38,514 bases of DNA from Advenella faeciporci (lineage in GTDB: Bacteria > Pseudomonadota > Gammaproteobacteria > Burkholderiales > Burkholderiaceae_B), in the NCBI RefSeq assembly GCF_014652395.1, contig NZ_BMYS01000023.1, forward strand, positions 1-38,514. The letters are read 5' to 3'. Of this stretch, positions 1 through 8,997 are shown piece after piece (the first letter of the stretch is position 1; every line of letters begins with the position of its first letter). The notes under the pieces are model-generated. The model ran no database searches. It was not told the origin of the DNA and worked only from the letters and a program-made list of their open reading frames with translations. A program made the translations under genes and the position numbers.

Positions 1-72
1 ACGATAGCCACTATCGCCGAACAGATACTCCTTTACTAATTTGACTTTGAATTGCACATCATATTTTTCCAT
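1..72 (-). CDS. IS3-family transposase OrfA, N-terminal fragment cut by window edge
   Basis: The minus strand from an ATG at 70-72 reads 24 codons to the window edge, beginning MEKYDVQFKVKLVKEYL and continuing with FGDSGYR. This pattern (a Tyr/Phe-Lys start, then VKxYLxGxxGYR) is the opening of the helix-turn-helix OrfA protein of IS3-family elements of the IS150 type, which binds the element ends. The terminal inverted repeat lies just upstream (99-123), as expected for the orfA side. Only the start is visible, so intactness cannot be judged. Confidence 0.7.
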   Translation of the reverse strand, partial: MEKYDVQFKVKLVKEYLFGDSGYR

Positions 73-98
73 TGAAAAACCCCTAAAAGTTGAATGGG

Positions 99-123
99 TG
101 TCCAACTTTTGGGGGTCAGTTCA
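99..123 (-). mobile_element. Terminal inverted repeat of the left IS3-family element
   Basis: Read on the minus strand from 123, the end begins TGAACTGACCCCCAAAAG and continues TTGGACA. It matches the end at 38406-38430 over nearly 25 bases, differing at the fifth base and in the A-run. The outer bases at 123 directly touch half of a REP-like palindrome (124-138). Confidence 0.7.
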
Positions 124-138
124 CTCCCGCGTGGGAAC
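124..138 (+). repeat. Half of a REP-like palindrome, interrupted by the IS
   Basis: CTCCCGCGTGGGAAC is the right half of the palindrome seen intact at 225-256. The missing left half would lie beyond the IS element. Confidence 0.6.
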
Positions 139-162
139 ATCCAGGCAGTAGTCAATAAAAAA

Positions 163-191
163 ACGCTATCCCGAAAGATAGCGTTTTTTTT
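163..191 (-). terminator. Bidirectional Rho-independent terminator downstream of gdhA
   Basis: The stem ACGCTATC/GATAGCGT (163-170 and 177-184) has a 6-nt loop. It is flanked by an A-run on the left and a T-run on the right, so it can stop transcription in both directions. It is the first terminator downstream of gdhA on the minus strand. Confidence 0.8.
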
Positions 192-224
192 ATCCAAGGC
201 TAAATGACAGCCAGGTTCTGTGGT

Positions 225-297
225 ACTCGTTACCACGCGGGAGCGTGGGAACGAGTGGTTCAGAGTATTGCTGGTTCCCATGCTCCTGCGTGGGAAC
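225..297. repeat. REP-like palindrome doublet
   Basis: Two imperfect palindromes, 225-256 (ACTCGTTACCACGCGGGAG, then the inverted arm) and 274-297 (GTTCCCATGCTCCTGCGTGG, then GAAC), are separated by 17 bases. The same two-part arrangement recurs at 7321-7386 and, inverted, at 38348-38405. Confidence 0.7.
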
Positions 298-313
298 TGT
301 GGCAGTGCAGCTC

Positions 314-1867
<1,554 letters not shown>

Positions 1868-1873
1868 TCAGGG

Positions 1874-2278
1874 TTATGTCAGGGCATTGATGCCAGCCCT
1901 GGCAATTTCCGCATCTTCACTGGCTTTTACGCCTGAAACACCCACGGCACCTACAAACGCTCCGTTAATAACAATCGGAACGCCACCCTCAAGCATGCCC
2001 TCTAGCATGGGAACCGATAAAAACGCATAACGTCCATGATTGATGACTTCTTCATAGCCTTTGGATTCACGGCAACCCAGTGCTGCCGTTTTTGCCTTGG
2101 CAGGTGCAATATGCGCTGAAATGGGGGCTGCGCCATCCAGGCGCTCAAGCCCCAGCAAATGCCCGCCATCATCAACGATGGCGATAGTAACCGGCCAGTT
2201 GTTTTTGTGGGCATGGGCAACGGCGGCTGCCAGCATTTTTTTTACGTCAGCGTGTTCAAGTACAGGTTTTGTTTTCAT
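1874..2278 (-). CDS. GlcG/HbpS-family protein
   Basis: A 134-aa cytoplasmic-looking protein of the GlcG/HbpS family (heme-binding or heme-degrading fold, Pfam PF03928). Family features are an N-terminal helix, then PVTIAIVDDGGHLLGLERLDGA, a helical KAKTAALGCRES, and the C-terminal GGVPIVINGAFVGAVGVSG. The start at 2278 is set by AAGGAG four bases upstream of the ATG; the frame runs nine codons further up without a better site. The gene follows the large indolepyruvate oxidoreductase on the same strand with a 156-bp gap holding a perfect hairpin. Genes of this family often accompany oxidative catabolic operons, but the substrate here cannot be read from sequence. Confidence 0.8.
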   Translation of the reverse strand: MKTKPVLEHADVKKMLAAAVAHAHKNNWPVTIAIVDDGGHLLGLERLDGAAPISAHIAPAKAKTAALGCRESKGYEEVINHGRYAFLSVPMLEGMLEGGVPIVINGAFVGAVGVSGVKASEDAEIARAGINALT

Positions 2279-2300
2279 GATTCTCCTTTTGGTTAAACTG

Positions 2301-2335
2301 GACAAGCCTGCCTGTCATGGTCAGGCAGGCTTGTC
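2301..2335. terminator. Perfect 14-bp hairpin between oxidoreductase and GlcG-like gene
   Basis: GACAAGCCTGCCTG (2301-2314) pairs perfectly with 2322-2335 around a 7-nt loop. There is no good T-run on either side, so it may be an RNA-stabilising or attenuating hairpin rather than a classical terminator. Confidence 0.4.
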
Positions 2336-2434
2336 TGGTTGGGGCGGCTTGGACTTTGGCCAGCACCAGGCATATCAATGCATTATAGGGGCTTTACCGC
2401 AAATGAAAACGTTTTCCGGTAAAGCCGGTTTCGC

Positions 2435-5400
2435 TTAGGCCACGTTGCTGAGCGATGCCGCCGCAAAGTCTTTCAGCAAGCGCTCTTTTTTAGCTGCCGC
2501 CTTGCGGATATTGTCTTCTTTAATATGCCCATAGCCACGAATGTCATCAGGCAGGCGGGCCAGTGCAATGGCAATGTCCAGGTTGTTTTCGTTCAGGCTG
2601 GCACTAAAGCCGCGCAGCATGTCCAGGTAGTCTTCAATTAACCGCCTTTCCATTTTGCGCTCTTCGGTGTTGCCAAACGGGTCAAGTCGGGTGCCACGCA
2701 AACCCTTGAAGTGCTGCAGCATGCCAAACGCTTTCATCATCCAGGACCCGTATTTTTTCTTGACCAGGTGGCCATGACTGTCTTTTTTGCTGAATGAAGG
2801 CGGCGCCAGGTGAAAGTTCAGCTGGTAGTCCTTCCCGGGTTCACCCTCAAATTCATGGCGCAACTGGTTCAGGAAAGCGGGGTCGGCATACAGCCGGGCC
2901 ACTTCATACTCATCTTTGTAGCTCATGAGTTTGGCCAGGTTGCGGGCAACGGCTTCGGTCAGCTGCTGCGAGTTCAGGCCAAGGCCTTTTTCCAGCTTGC
3001 GAATATGATCCACCGCTTCAGTAAAACGGCAGGCATATTTTTTGTCCTGGTAACGGGTCAGGTGGGTTTCAAGGCGTGCAATCAGTTTATCCAGGCTTTC
3101 GGGCATGTTCACCAATACACCGGCTTCCTGGCTTTGCTGCCCGTTAAGTGGCAGTGAAGCGGCGCCATGATGGGCCAGGTAGCGGCCCCATTCGAAGGCA
3201 TCCAGGTTTTTTTGCACGGCAACGCCATTCAGTTCGATGGCCCGCAGGATGTTTTCCAGCTGAAGCGGAATTTTGCCTTTTTGCCAGGCATAGCCCATTA
3301 GCAAGGGGTTGGCAAAAATGGCATCACCCAGCAGCATGACGGCGTATCCGTTAGCGTCCAGGAACTCACAATGATCGGGACCCAGGATGTCGGTCAGCTC
3401 GTGGGTGGTGGCCGCGCTGGGGTAACGCCATTTCGGGTCCTTGAACATTTCGGCCGTGGGGGATTTGGCAGTGTTGATGGCGGCAAAAGTCACGCCGTTA
3501 CGGGTTTTGGAAGTGATTTCCCTGGAAGCGGCCACGATGGCATCGCAGGCAATAATCAGATCTGCTTCGCCCATGCCAATGCGGGTGGCGTGCAGGTCGG
3601 AAGGCTGGTTGCCAATCTGGATATGGCTGACCACGGCACCGCCTTTTTGCGCCAGGCCGGTTACGTCCAGCACATTTACCCCTTTTCCTTCAATATGGGC
3701 CGCCATGCCCAGCAGTGCTCCAATGGTGACCACGCCGGTGCCACCCACGCCAGGAACCAGGATATTACAGGGGCGTTCAAGTTGAATTTTGGCAGGCAGG
3801 GGAATGTTGCCTTCTTTTTTTTCTACCGTATCCAGCTTGATGGCCGGTTTGCGTACCTGGGCACCTTCGGCTGTCACAAAGCTGGGGCAGAAGCCCTTGA
3901 GGCAGGAAAAATCCTTGTTGCAGCTGGACTGGTTGATGCGTCGCTTGGTACCCATGGGGGTGTCGTGCGGTTCAACCGACAGGCAGTTGGATTGCACGCT
4001 GCAATCGCCGCAGCCTTCGCACACCGCTTCATTAATGAAAACGCGGCGGGCCGGGTCGGGATAGGTATTGCGTTTGCGGCGGCGGCGTTTTTCGGTCGCG
4101 CAGGTCTGGTCATAAATCAGCGCCGTGGTGCCAATGGTGTCACGCAGTTCAATTTGCACTTCGTCCAATTGGTCCCGGTGGTAAACGCCGGGGTTTTTTT
4201 GCATGACTGCGCCTTTGTATTTTTCAGGCTCATCAGTTACGATCACTACCCGCGTAATGCCTTCAGCCACCAGCTGGTCGTTTATTTGTGGCACGGTCAA
4301 GGTGCCGTCTATGGGCTGGCCGCCGGTCATGGCCACCGCATCGTTATACAGGATTTTATATGTAATGTTGGCCTTGGCGGCAATAGCGGCGCGAATGGCC
4401 AGAATTCCCGAGTGAAAATACGTGCCGTCACCCAGGTTGGCAAAAATGTGTTTGGTGTCGGTAAAGGCTTTTTGCCCGATCCAGGCCACGCCTTCACCTC
4501 CCATTTGCGAAAAAGTATCGGTTTTCCGGTCCATCCAGATGGTCATGTAATGGCAGCCAATGCCGGCCACTGCACGTGAACCCTCGGGCACCCGGGTAGA
4601 GGTGTTGTGCGGGCAGCCCGAGCAGAACCAGGGCTTGCGTTCCACCACCACCGACAGGCGCTGGTTTTCTTTTTCCTTGGCTTCGATCACGGCAATACGG
4701 GCCTTGATGCGGGCATGGACGTCTTCAGGCAAAGGGTGTTTTTCAAGGCGTTTGGCAATCGCCTTGGCAATAATCGAAGGAGACAGCTCATGGTTGGGGG
4801 GGAGCAGCCATTTGCCACGCGGCACCGACCATTCTCCGCCACCGTCATCGCGCGCATCAAACTTGCCGTATACATCGGGGCGCACGTCATCGCGCCAGTT
4901 ATACAGCTCTTCTTTCAGGGCGTATTCCATGATCTGGCGTTTTTCTTCCACCACCAGGATTTCCTCAAGCCCCTGGGCAAAATGTCGTGCACCTTGTGCC
5001 TCAAGGGGCCACACGCAGCCTACCTTGTACAGGCGAATGCCAATCTGGGTACAGGTTTGTTCATCCAGACCCAGATCAAACAGGGCCTGGCGCACGTCCA
5101 GGTAGGCTTTGCCCGCCGTCATGATGCCAAAGCGGGCATTGGGCGAATCAATCACTATTTTGTCCAGCTTGTTGGCCCGTACATAGGCCAGGGCGGCATA
5201 CCACTTGTAATTGTTCAGGCGTGCTTCCTGCTCCAGGGGCGTGTCGGGCCAGCGTATGTTCAGGCCCCCGGGCGGTACTTCAAAATCACTCGGGATAATG
5301 GTCTGGATGCGGTCCGGGTCTATGTCTACCGAGGAACTGGATTCAATCACATCGGTGACGCATTTCAGGCTGACCCACAGGCCCGAATAACGGCTCATGG

Positions 5401-5992
5401 CCCAGCCGTGAAGACCAAAATCAAGGTATTCCTGCACATTGGACGGGTACAGGACAGGTATGCCAGCCGCCTGCAAATCGTGTTCTGACTGGTAGGCAAC
5501 GGTCGAAGACTTGGCAGCGTGGTCATCGCCGGCAATGAGCAAGACCCCGCCGTATTGCGACGTGCCCGCATTGTTGGCATGCTTGAAAACATCCATGGAG
5601 CGGTCCAGCCCTGGCCCCTTGCCATACCACATGGCAAAGATGCCCTGTTTTTTTGCGTCCGGGAACAGATTCAGCTGTTGGGATCCCCAGATAGACGTGG
5701 CCGCCAGCTCTTCATTAACACCAGGCTGGAACACAATATCGTTTTTATCCAGGTGCTTTTGCGCTTTCCACAGGGATAAATCCACATTGCCCAGCGGAGA
5801 ACCCCGGTAGCCCGAGATAAAACCACCGGTATCAAGTCCGGCTTTCATGTCCCTGCTTTTTTGAAGCATGGGCAGTCTGACCAGCGCCTGGGTTCCGCTC
5901 ATGTAAACCCGGCCCTTTTCAAGGGTATATTTGTCATCCAGGGTAATGGAATCAAGTGCCGCTTGCGCCGCTTTGGATATGGGGGCATTCAT
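2435..5992 (-). CDS. Indolepyruvate:ferredoxin oxidoreductase, single-chain (IorA-IorB type)
   Basis: A 1185-aa cytoplasmic enzyme oxidatively decarboxylating aryl-pyruvates (from aromatic or branched amino acids) to acyl-CoA, with ferredoxin as acceptor. The N-terminal pyrimidine-binding type domain includes GGFISGYRGSPLG (about residues 57-69). A TPP-binding module begins at CSGCPHNTSTR (C457, C460) and continues with GIGCHYM. A cysteine cluster CEGCGDCSVQSNC lies at 658-670, followed by CLKGFCPSF. From about residue 748, GVGGTGVVTIGALLG opens the gamma-type domain that is a separate subunit in archaea. The start at 5992 is supported by GGAG seven bases upstream; a 20-codon upstream extension of the frame lacks this. 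A LysR gene is divergent, with a dyad between them. The exact 2-oxoacid is inferred from family naming, not shown. Confidence 0.9.
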   Translation of the reverse strand: MNAPISKAAQAALDSITLDDKYTLEKGRVYMSGTQALVRLPMLQKSRDMKAGLDTGGFISGYRGSPLGNVDLSLWKAQKHLDKNDIVFQPGVNEELAATSIWGSQQLNLFPDAKKQGIFAMWYGKGPGLDRSMDVFKHANNAGTSQYGGVLLIAGDDHAAKSSTVAYQSEHDLQAAGIPVLYPSNVQEYLDFGLHGWAMSRYSGLWVSLKCVTDVIESSSSVDIDPDRIQTIIPSDFEVPPGGLNIRWPDTPLEQEARLNNYKWYAALAYVRANKLDKIVIDSPNARFGIMTAGKAYLDVRQALFDLGLDEQTCTQIGIRLYKVGCVWPLEAQGARHFAQGLEEILVVEEKRQIMEYALKEELYNWRDDVRPDVYGKFDARDDGGGEWSVPRGKWLLPPNHELSPSIIAKAIAKRLEKHPLPEDVHARIKARIAVIEAKEKENQRLSVVVERKPWFCSGCPHNTSTRVPEGSRAVAGIGCHYMTIWMDRKTDTFSQMGGEGVAWIGQKAFTDTKHIFANLGDGTYFHSGILAIRAAIAAKANITYKILYNDAVAMTGGQPIDGTLTVPQINDQLVAEGITRVVIVTDEPEKYKGAVMQKNPGVYHRDQLDEVQIELRDTIGTTALIYDQTCATEKRRRRKRNTYPDPARRVFINEAVCEGCGDCSVQSNCLSVEPHDTPMGTKRRINQSSCNKDFSCLKGFCPSFVTAEGAQVRKPAIKLDTVEKKEGNIPLPAKIQLERPCNILVPGVGGTGVVTIGALLGMAAHIEGKGVNVLDVTGLAQKGGAVVSHIQIGNQPSDLHATRIGMGEADLIIACDAIVAASREITSKTRNGVTFAAINTAKSPTAEMFKDPKWRYPSAATTHELTDILGPDHCEFLDANGYAVMLLGDAIFANPLLMGYAWQKGKIPLQLENILRAIELNGVAVQKNLDAFEWGRYLAHHGAASLPLNGQQSQEAGVLVNMPESLDKLIARLETHLTRYQDKKYACRFTEAVDHIRKLEKGLGLNSQQLTEAVARNLAKLMSYKDEYEVARLYADPAFLNQLRHEFEGEPGKDYQLNFHLAPPSFSKKDSHGHLVKKKYGSWMMKAFGMLQHFKGLRGTRLDPFGNTEERKMERRLIEDYLDMLRGFSASLNENNLDIAIALARLPDDIRGYGHIKEDNIRKAAAKKERLLKDFAAASLSNVA

Positions 5993-6050
5993 TGTTTGTC
6001 TCCAGAATCTTTGTCTGTGAATTATTTCTATAATGATCAGCCAAACACGC

Positions 6051-6072
6051 ATTGTATGATTATTAATACAAT
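6051..6072. promoter_or_regulatory. Candidate LysR-type operator
   Basis: ATTGTAT (6051-6057) and ATACAAT (6066-6072) form a perfect 7-bp inverted repeat with an 8-bp AT-rich spacer, containing the T-N11-A pattern typical of LysR-family sites. It lies in the intergenic region between the divergent oxidoreductase and lysR genes, where such regulators usually bind to control both. Confidence 0.55.
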
Positions 6073-6182
6073 ACCCCTTGTGGAGGTAAAAAGCGAATTA
6101 CACTGATGCTTGATGCAAAGTTTATCTTTTTTACCGGGTATCGTAAAATTAAAAAAATCATTAACAGGTATCTGGAAAACAA

Positions 6183-7085
6183 ATGTCCAAGCAGGTCACA
6201 ATCAGGCAGTTCCGGTATTTTGCGGCCGCCGCCCGTACGGGGCGGTTTTCCATGGCGGCGGCCGAAGAGCACGTCTCACAATCGGCCATTACCAGTGCGG
6301 TGCTAAGCCTGGAAGCCCACCTTAAAGTAACGCTGTTTGACCGTTTGCAGCATGGGGTTGCCTTAACGGCCGCAGGACACGATTTTTACCGTCATGTGCG
6401 GTTTGTGCTGGATGCCTTTGATGAAGCCCTGCATCGGCCCGCTCGGCAAAATAACGGTGTTTCGGGTGTGTTGCGGGTGGCCGCTTCCTACACCGTGCTG
6501 GGCTATTTTTTGCCTGAACTGGTGCTTCGATTTAAAAAAGCCAATCCAGGCATACAGTTTGATTTGGTGGATATGGAATTGGCACAGATGGAGCAGGCGG
6601 TGTTGAGCGGAGAAATAGACATGGCAGTGGGTTTAACCTCCAACCTTAAGGATATTGGCCGTTTTGAGCATCAGGTCCTGTTGCGTTCGGCCCGTAAACT
6701 GTGGGTCTCCCCATCGCACCCGCTGGGCATGCGTGCTTCGGTTACACTACAGGAAATTGCCCCGTACCCTTATATCCTGATTTTGGTGGATAATGCCGAA
6801 GAGTCTGGCCTGGGGTTCTGGCGCAAGCACCGGCTTGAGCCCAATGTGGTGCTGAAAACCCGTTCCATGGAGGCCGTGCGCGGCTTTGTGGCGCAGGGTC
6901 TGGGGGTCACTATCCTGTCGGAAATGGTGTACAGGCCCTGGTCCCTTGAGGGAAAAAAAATCAATGCCGTGCCTATTGAAGATGGAGTGCCTGTGATGGA
7001 GGTGGGTATGTTCTGGAATAAGTCGGTGCCCTTATGCGAAACGGCACAGGCCTTTAAACATTTTTTGGTGTATGCATGTCATTAG
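6183..7085 (+). CDS. LysR-family transcriptional regulator
   Basis: A 300-aa regulator with the LysR layout: a winged helix-turn-helix at about residues 5-63 (QFRYFAAAARTGRFSMAAAE, then SQSAITSAVLSLE and LFDR), followed by a periplasmic-binding-protein-like effector domain from about residue 90 to the end. The gene is divergent from the indolepyruvate oxidoreductase, so it probably regulates that gene, possibly in response to an aromatic 2-oxoacid (inference). The ATG at 6183 has only a weak ribosome binding site, but the N-terminus begins exactly as the family expects. Its stop codon overlaps the start of a small membrane ORF by 10 bp. Confidence 0.9.
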   Translation: MSKQVTIRQFRYFAAAARTGRFSMAAAEEHVSQSAITSAVLSLEAHLKVTLFDRLQHGVALTAAGHDFYRHVRFVLDAFDEALHRPARQNNGVSGVLRVAASYTVLGYFLPELVLRFKKANPGIQFDLVDMELAQMEQAVLSGEIDMAVGLTSNLKDIGRFEHQVLLRSARKLWVSPSHPLGMRASVTLQEIAPYPYILILVDNAEESGLGFWRKHRLEPNVVLKTRSMEAVRGFVAQGLGVTILSEMVYRPWSLEGKKINAVPIEDGVPVMEVGMFWNKSVPLCETAQAFKHFLVYACH

Positions 7086-7351
7086 TCAAGTTCAAAAGCA
7101 GGCTGGGAAAACTCAAAAGCAGGCTGGGAAAGCTGTTGTTTGCCATGGGCAGTGCCCCCATGGGTGTAGCGTTGTTGTTGTGGCTGCCGCTTTGGTTTGT
7201 GCTGGATAATTTCCTGATTGCCGGTATGCTGGCCATTTTCATTTCATTCTTATTGGCCATGAGCGTGAGCCTGTACCGGCTGAATACCGAAAAGCGTGAA
7301 GAGGGTGAGCAGGATACAGGCGTTACCACGCGGGAGCGTGGGAACGAGTAA
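7076..7351 (+). CDS. Small hydrophobic membrane ORF, unrecognised
   Basis: A 91-aa ORF whose ATG overlaps the lysR stop by 10 bp, suggesting translational coupling. A basic N-terminus carries a duplicated heptad (KSRLGKL twice). Two hydrophobic stretches follow (about residues 28-43 and 46-66), then a charged tail LYRLNTEKREEGEQD. The last ten residues (GVTTRERGNE) and the stop are encoded by a REP-like palindrome, so the natural C-terminus may have been altered by repeat insertion. The start could also be the Met at residue 24. It resembles small inner-membrane proteins of the DUF4229 type, but I cannot assign a family. Confidence 0.5.
   Translation: MSLVKFKSRLGKLKSRLGKLLFAMGSAPMGVALLLWLPLWFVLDNFLIAGMLAIFISFLLAMSVSLYRLNTEKREEGEQDTGVTTRERGNE
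7092..7133 (+). repeat. Tandem 21-bp duplication inside the small membrane ORF
   Basis: The unit TCAAAAGCAGGCTGGGAAA plus two bases is repeated at 7092-7112 and 7113-7133 with one mismatch. It keeps frame and duplicates seven codons. Confidence 0.75.
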
Positions 7352-7386
7352 ACTGCTACTTGCTCCCATGCTCCTGCGTGGGAGCA
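7321..7386. repeat. REP-like palindrome doublet
   Basis: Palindromes at 7321-7346 (CGTTACCACGCGGGAGCG, then the inverted arm) and 7361-7386 (TGCTCCCATGCTCCTGCG, then TGGGAGCA) lie 14 bases apart, the same order as at 225-297. The first provides the end of the small membrane ORF. The second ends five bases from the stop of the tautomerase gene and may act as a hairpin between the convergent genes. Confidence 0.7.
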
Positions 7387-7390
7387 AATA

Positions 7391-7765
7391 TTACCGGCCT
7401 GCCGCCTTGGCGCTAATGCCACCGGCCACGCCCATGTTTTCTTTGGGTACATCAATGGCCATTACCCGTATTTCTTCTTGCGAAATGCCCAGGCTTTCAC
7501 TGGCAGCCTGGCTTAAGGCGGCAATCAGGGCGGCTTTCAATGCTTCGGTACGGCCTTCAATCAGGTGTACCTGAATAGTGGCAAAAGCCTTGCCTTCCTG
7601 GCCGGCAACCATGACCTCATGGGGTTGGAACTCCTGAAGGGTAATGCGGATGCTGGCCTCGGGGGCGCCAATGCTTTCCTGTACCGCCTTGTTGGCGTTT
7701 TTCAAGAGCGCCTGTTTTTGTTCCGTGCTGTGACCGGCAAGAATTTGTGCGTGAATAAATGGCAT
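7391..7765 (-). CDS. Tautomerase, two fused 4-oxalocrotonate tautomerase domains
   Basis: A 124-aa protein made of two consecutive 4-OT-like modules. Module 1 (residues 1-60) begins with Met-Pro, giving the N-terminal Pro that is the catalytic base of this superfamily after Met removal, then HAQILAGHSTEQKQALL. Module 2 (about 61-124) reads ATIQVHLIEGRTEALKAAL and ends GVAGGISAK, very close to single-domain 4-OT, but its first residue is not proline. Double-length members such as the CHMI, cis-CaaD and MSAD groups function as trimers. The substrate is unknown here. The start at 7765 has AAAGGA just upstream. The gene is convergent with the small membrane ORF and followed by a REP doublet. Confidence 0.8.
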   Translation of the reverse strand: MPFIHAQILAGHSTEQKQALLKNANKAVQESIGAPEASIRITLQEFQPHEVMVAGQEGKAFATIQVHLIEGRTEALKAALIAALSQAASESLGISQEEIRVMAIDVPKENMGVAGGISAKAAGR

Positions 7766-7784
7766 GATTTTCCTTTGGTGTTGG

Positions 7785-7815
7785 GCAAAAAATTCCCCTT
7801 GGCAGGCAAGGGGAA
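7785..7815 (-). terminator. Rho-independent terminator after bamC
   Basis: On the minus strand TTCCCCTT pairs with AAGGGGAA around a 7-nt loop (7793-7815) and is followed by six Ts (7787-7792). It closes the dapA-bamC transcript and lies just upstream of the tautomerase gene. Confidence 0.8.
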
Positions 7816-7841
7816 GGAATGCAAAACTGATTAAAAACGAA

Positions 7842-8978
7842 TTAATTCATTTTTTGGGCAATAACCGTCAGGATGCGGCGTGCCGTCGTGCTGTTGTCGG
7901 CATTGCCGTTTTGGTCGCGTACGGTTACCAACGACTGGGCACCCTGAGCGTTGACTTCAATGGTGTAAGGTAACGGGGTCAGATTGCCTTTATCACCCCA
8001 TAAACGGGTAATGAAATTGGCTTCCTGGCGCTTTTCTCCGGTATCGGTATCCAGGTAGCGGATCACGTAAGTACCGTTTGTGGCGTTTGAGTTTTCAATT
8101 TTGAAGCCCGAGGCGGACAGCGCATTGCCTACCCGACGCCATGCCAGGTCTTGTGATTCATTTACCGACAGGGCGGTTGTGCCTTCAACAAAATTGGCGA
8201 TTTTGGGTTTGTTGGCAACGGGCGCAGCCACAGCGGATTGCCTGATTTGCTGTTCGGCCCTGGCTTTGTCAGCCCCCAGATAAACCATCAAGCGAGACAG
8301 CATGGCGGCATTCAGGCCAGGGTCTTCGTTGGCAGGCAACCATTTGAATTCGGTGCCATCACGATCCATTTGGGTTTCCACCATGCGCTCGTGGCTAATG
8401 TACACCTCTGTTTTGCCATTAACGCGTTCAAGACGGGTATGAAAACGTTCACGCTCGCCGCTGTCCGATACCATGTCTACAATGGAACCCAGCGCGCGAC
8501 GCAGAAAGTTGCCGGGAATCTTGGCGCGGTTTTCAGCCCAGTCGGTTTCAATAATGCCTGCCTTGGGGTTGTCGCGGTTAATGGTGAAGCCTTCGTCAGA
8601 CCAGAAAGCCACCAGTTTTGGATAGACAATATTGGGATCCTGGTTGATTTCCAGCCAACGGAGGTCTCCGCTGCGGCGTACTTCCATGCCATCAATGGTT
8701 GGCAGCACGGTTGCGCCTTTGGCATTGGCTGCATTGGCGGCAGCCACAGACTTGTTATAGACGCTGGCCGAAGCGACACCACCGGGTGCCGTGTACTGTG
8801 GCTTGATATCGGCACTGGACAGATCGGGTGGAATGCTTAACGGGTCTCCGCGAACGGTGCTTTTGTAATCAACCTGTTCTCCATCTCCCATGATTTCAGA
8901 AACGGCGTTGCATCCGGCAAGCAGGGTTGCGGCTGCAATTAAACCCGATGCTGTAAGATGGCGTGCATTGATGCGCAT
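7842..8978 (-). CDS. bamC: Outer-membrane assembly lipoprotein BamC (NlpB)
   Basis: A 378-aa lipoprotein component of the BAM complex that inserts beta-barrel proteins in the outer membrane. The signal peptide ends in the lipobox LLAGC with the lipidated Cys at residue 23. The unstructured N-terminal segment follows (DYKSTVRGDPLSIPPDLSSA), characteristic of BamC contacting BamD, then two helix-grip domains. The start at 8978 is chosen because it gives the complete signal peptide; the frame runs 54 codons upstream into dapA without a signal sequence. It lies 19 bp downstream of dapA, an arrangement also known in E. coli and many other proteobacteria, so the two genes are presumably co-transcribed. 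Confidence 0.92.
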   Translation of the reverse strand: MRINARHLTASGLIAAATLLAGCNAVSEIMGDGEQVDYKSTVRGDPLSIPPDLSSADIKPQYTAPGGVASASVYNKSVAAANAANAKGATVLPTIDGMEVRRSGDLRWLEINQDPNIVYPKLVAFWSDEGFTINRDNPKAGIIETDWAENRAKIPGNFLRRALGSIVDMVSDSGERERFHTRLERVNGKTEVYISHERMVETQMDRDGTEFKWLPANEDPGLNAAMLSRLMVYLGADKARAEQQIRQSAVAAPVANKPKIANFVEGTTALSVNESQDLAWRRVGNALSASGFKIENSNATNGTYVIRYLDTDTGEKRQEANFITRLWGDKGNLTPLPYTIEVNAQGAQSLVTVRDQNGNADNSTTARRILTVIAQKMN

Positions 8979-8997
8979 AAATCTTGATCCTTGATAT

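Noticed and set aside
3371-4579. 402-codon plus-strand frame antisense to the indolepyruvate oxidoreductase
   Set aside because: Covers the conserved Fe-S and gamma domains of the real gene and shows low-complexity G/A/H-rich composition typical of antisense shadows.
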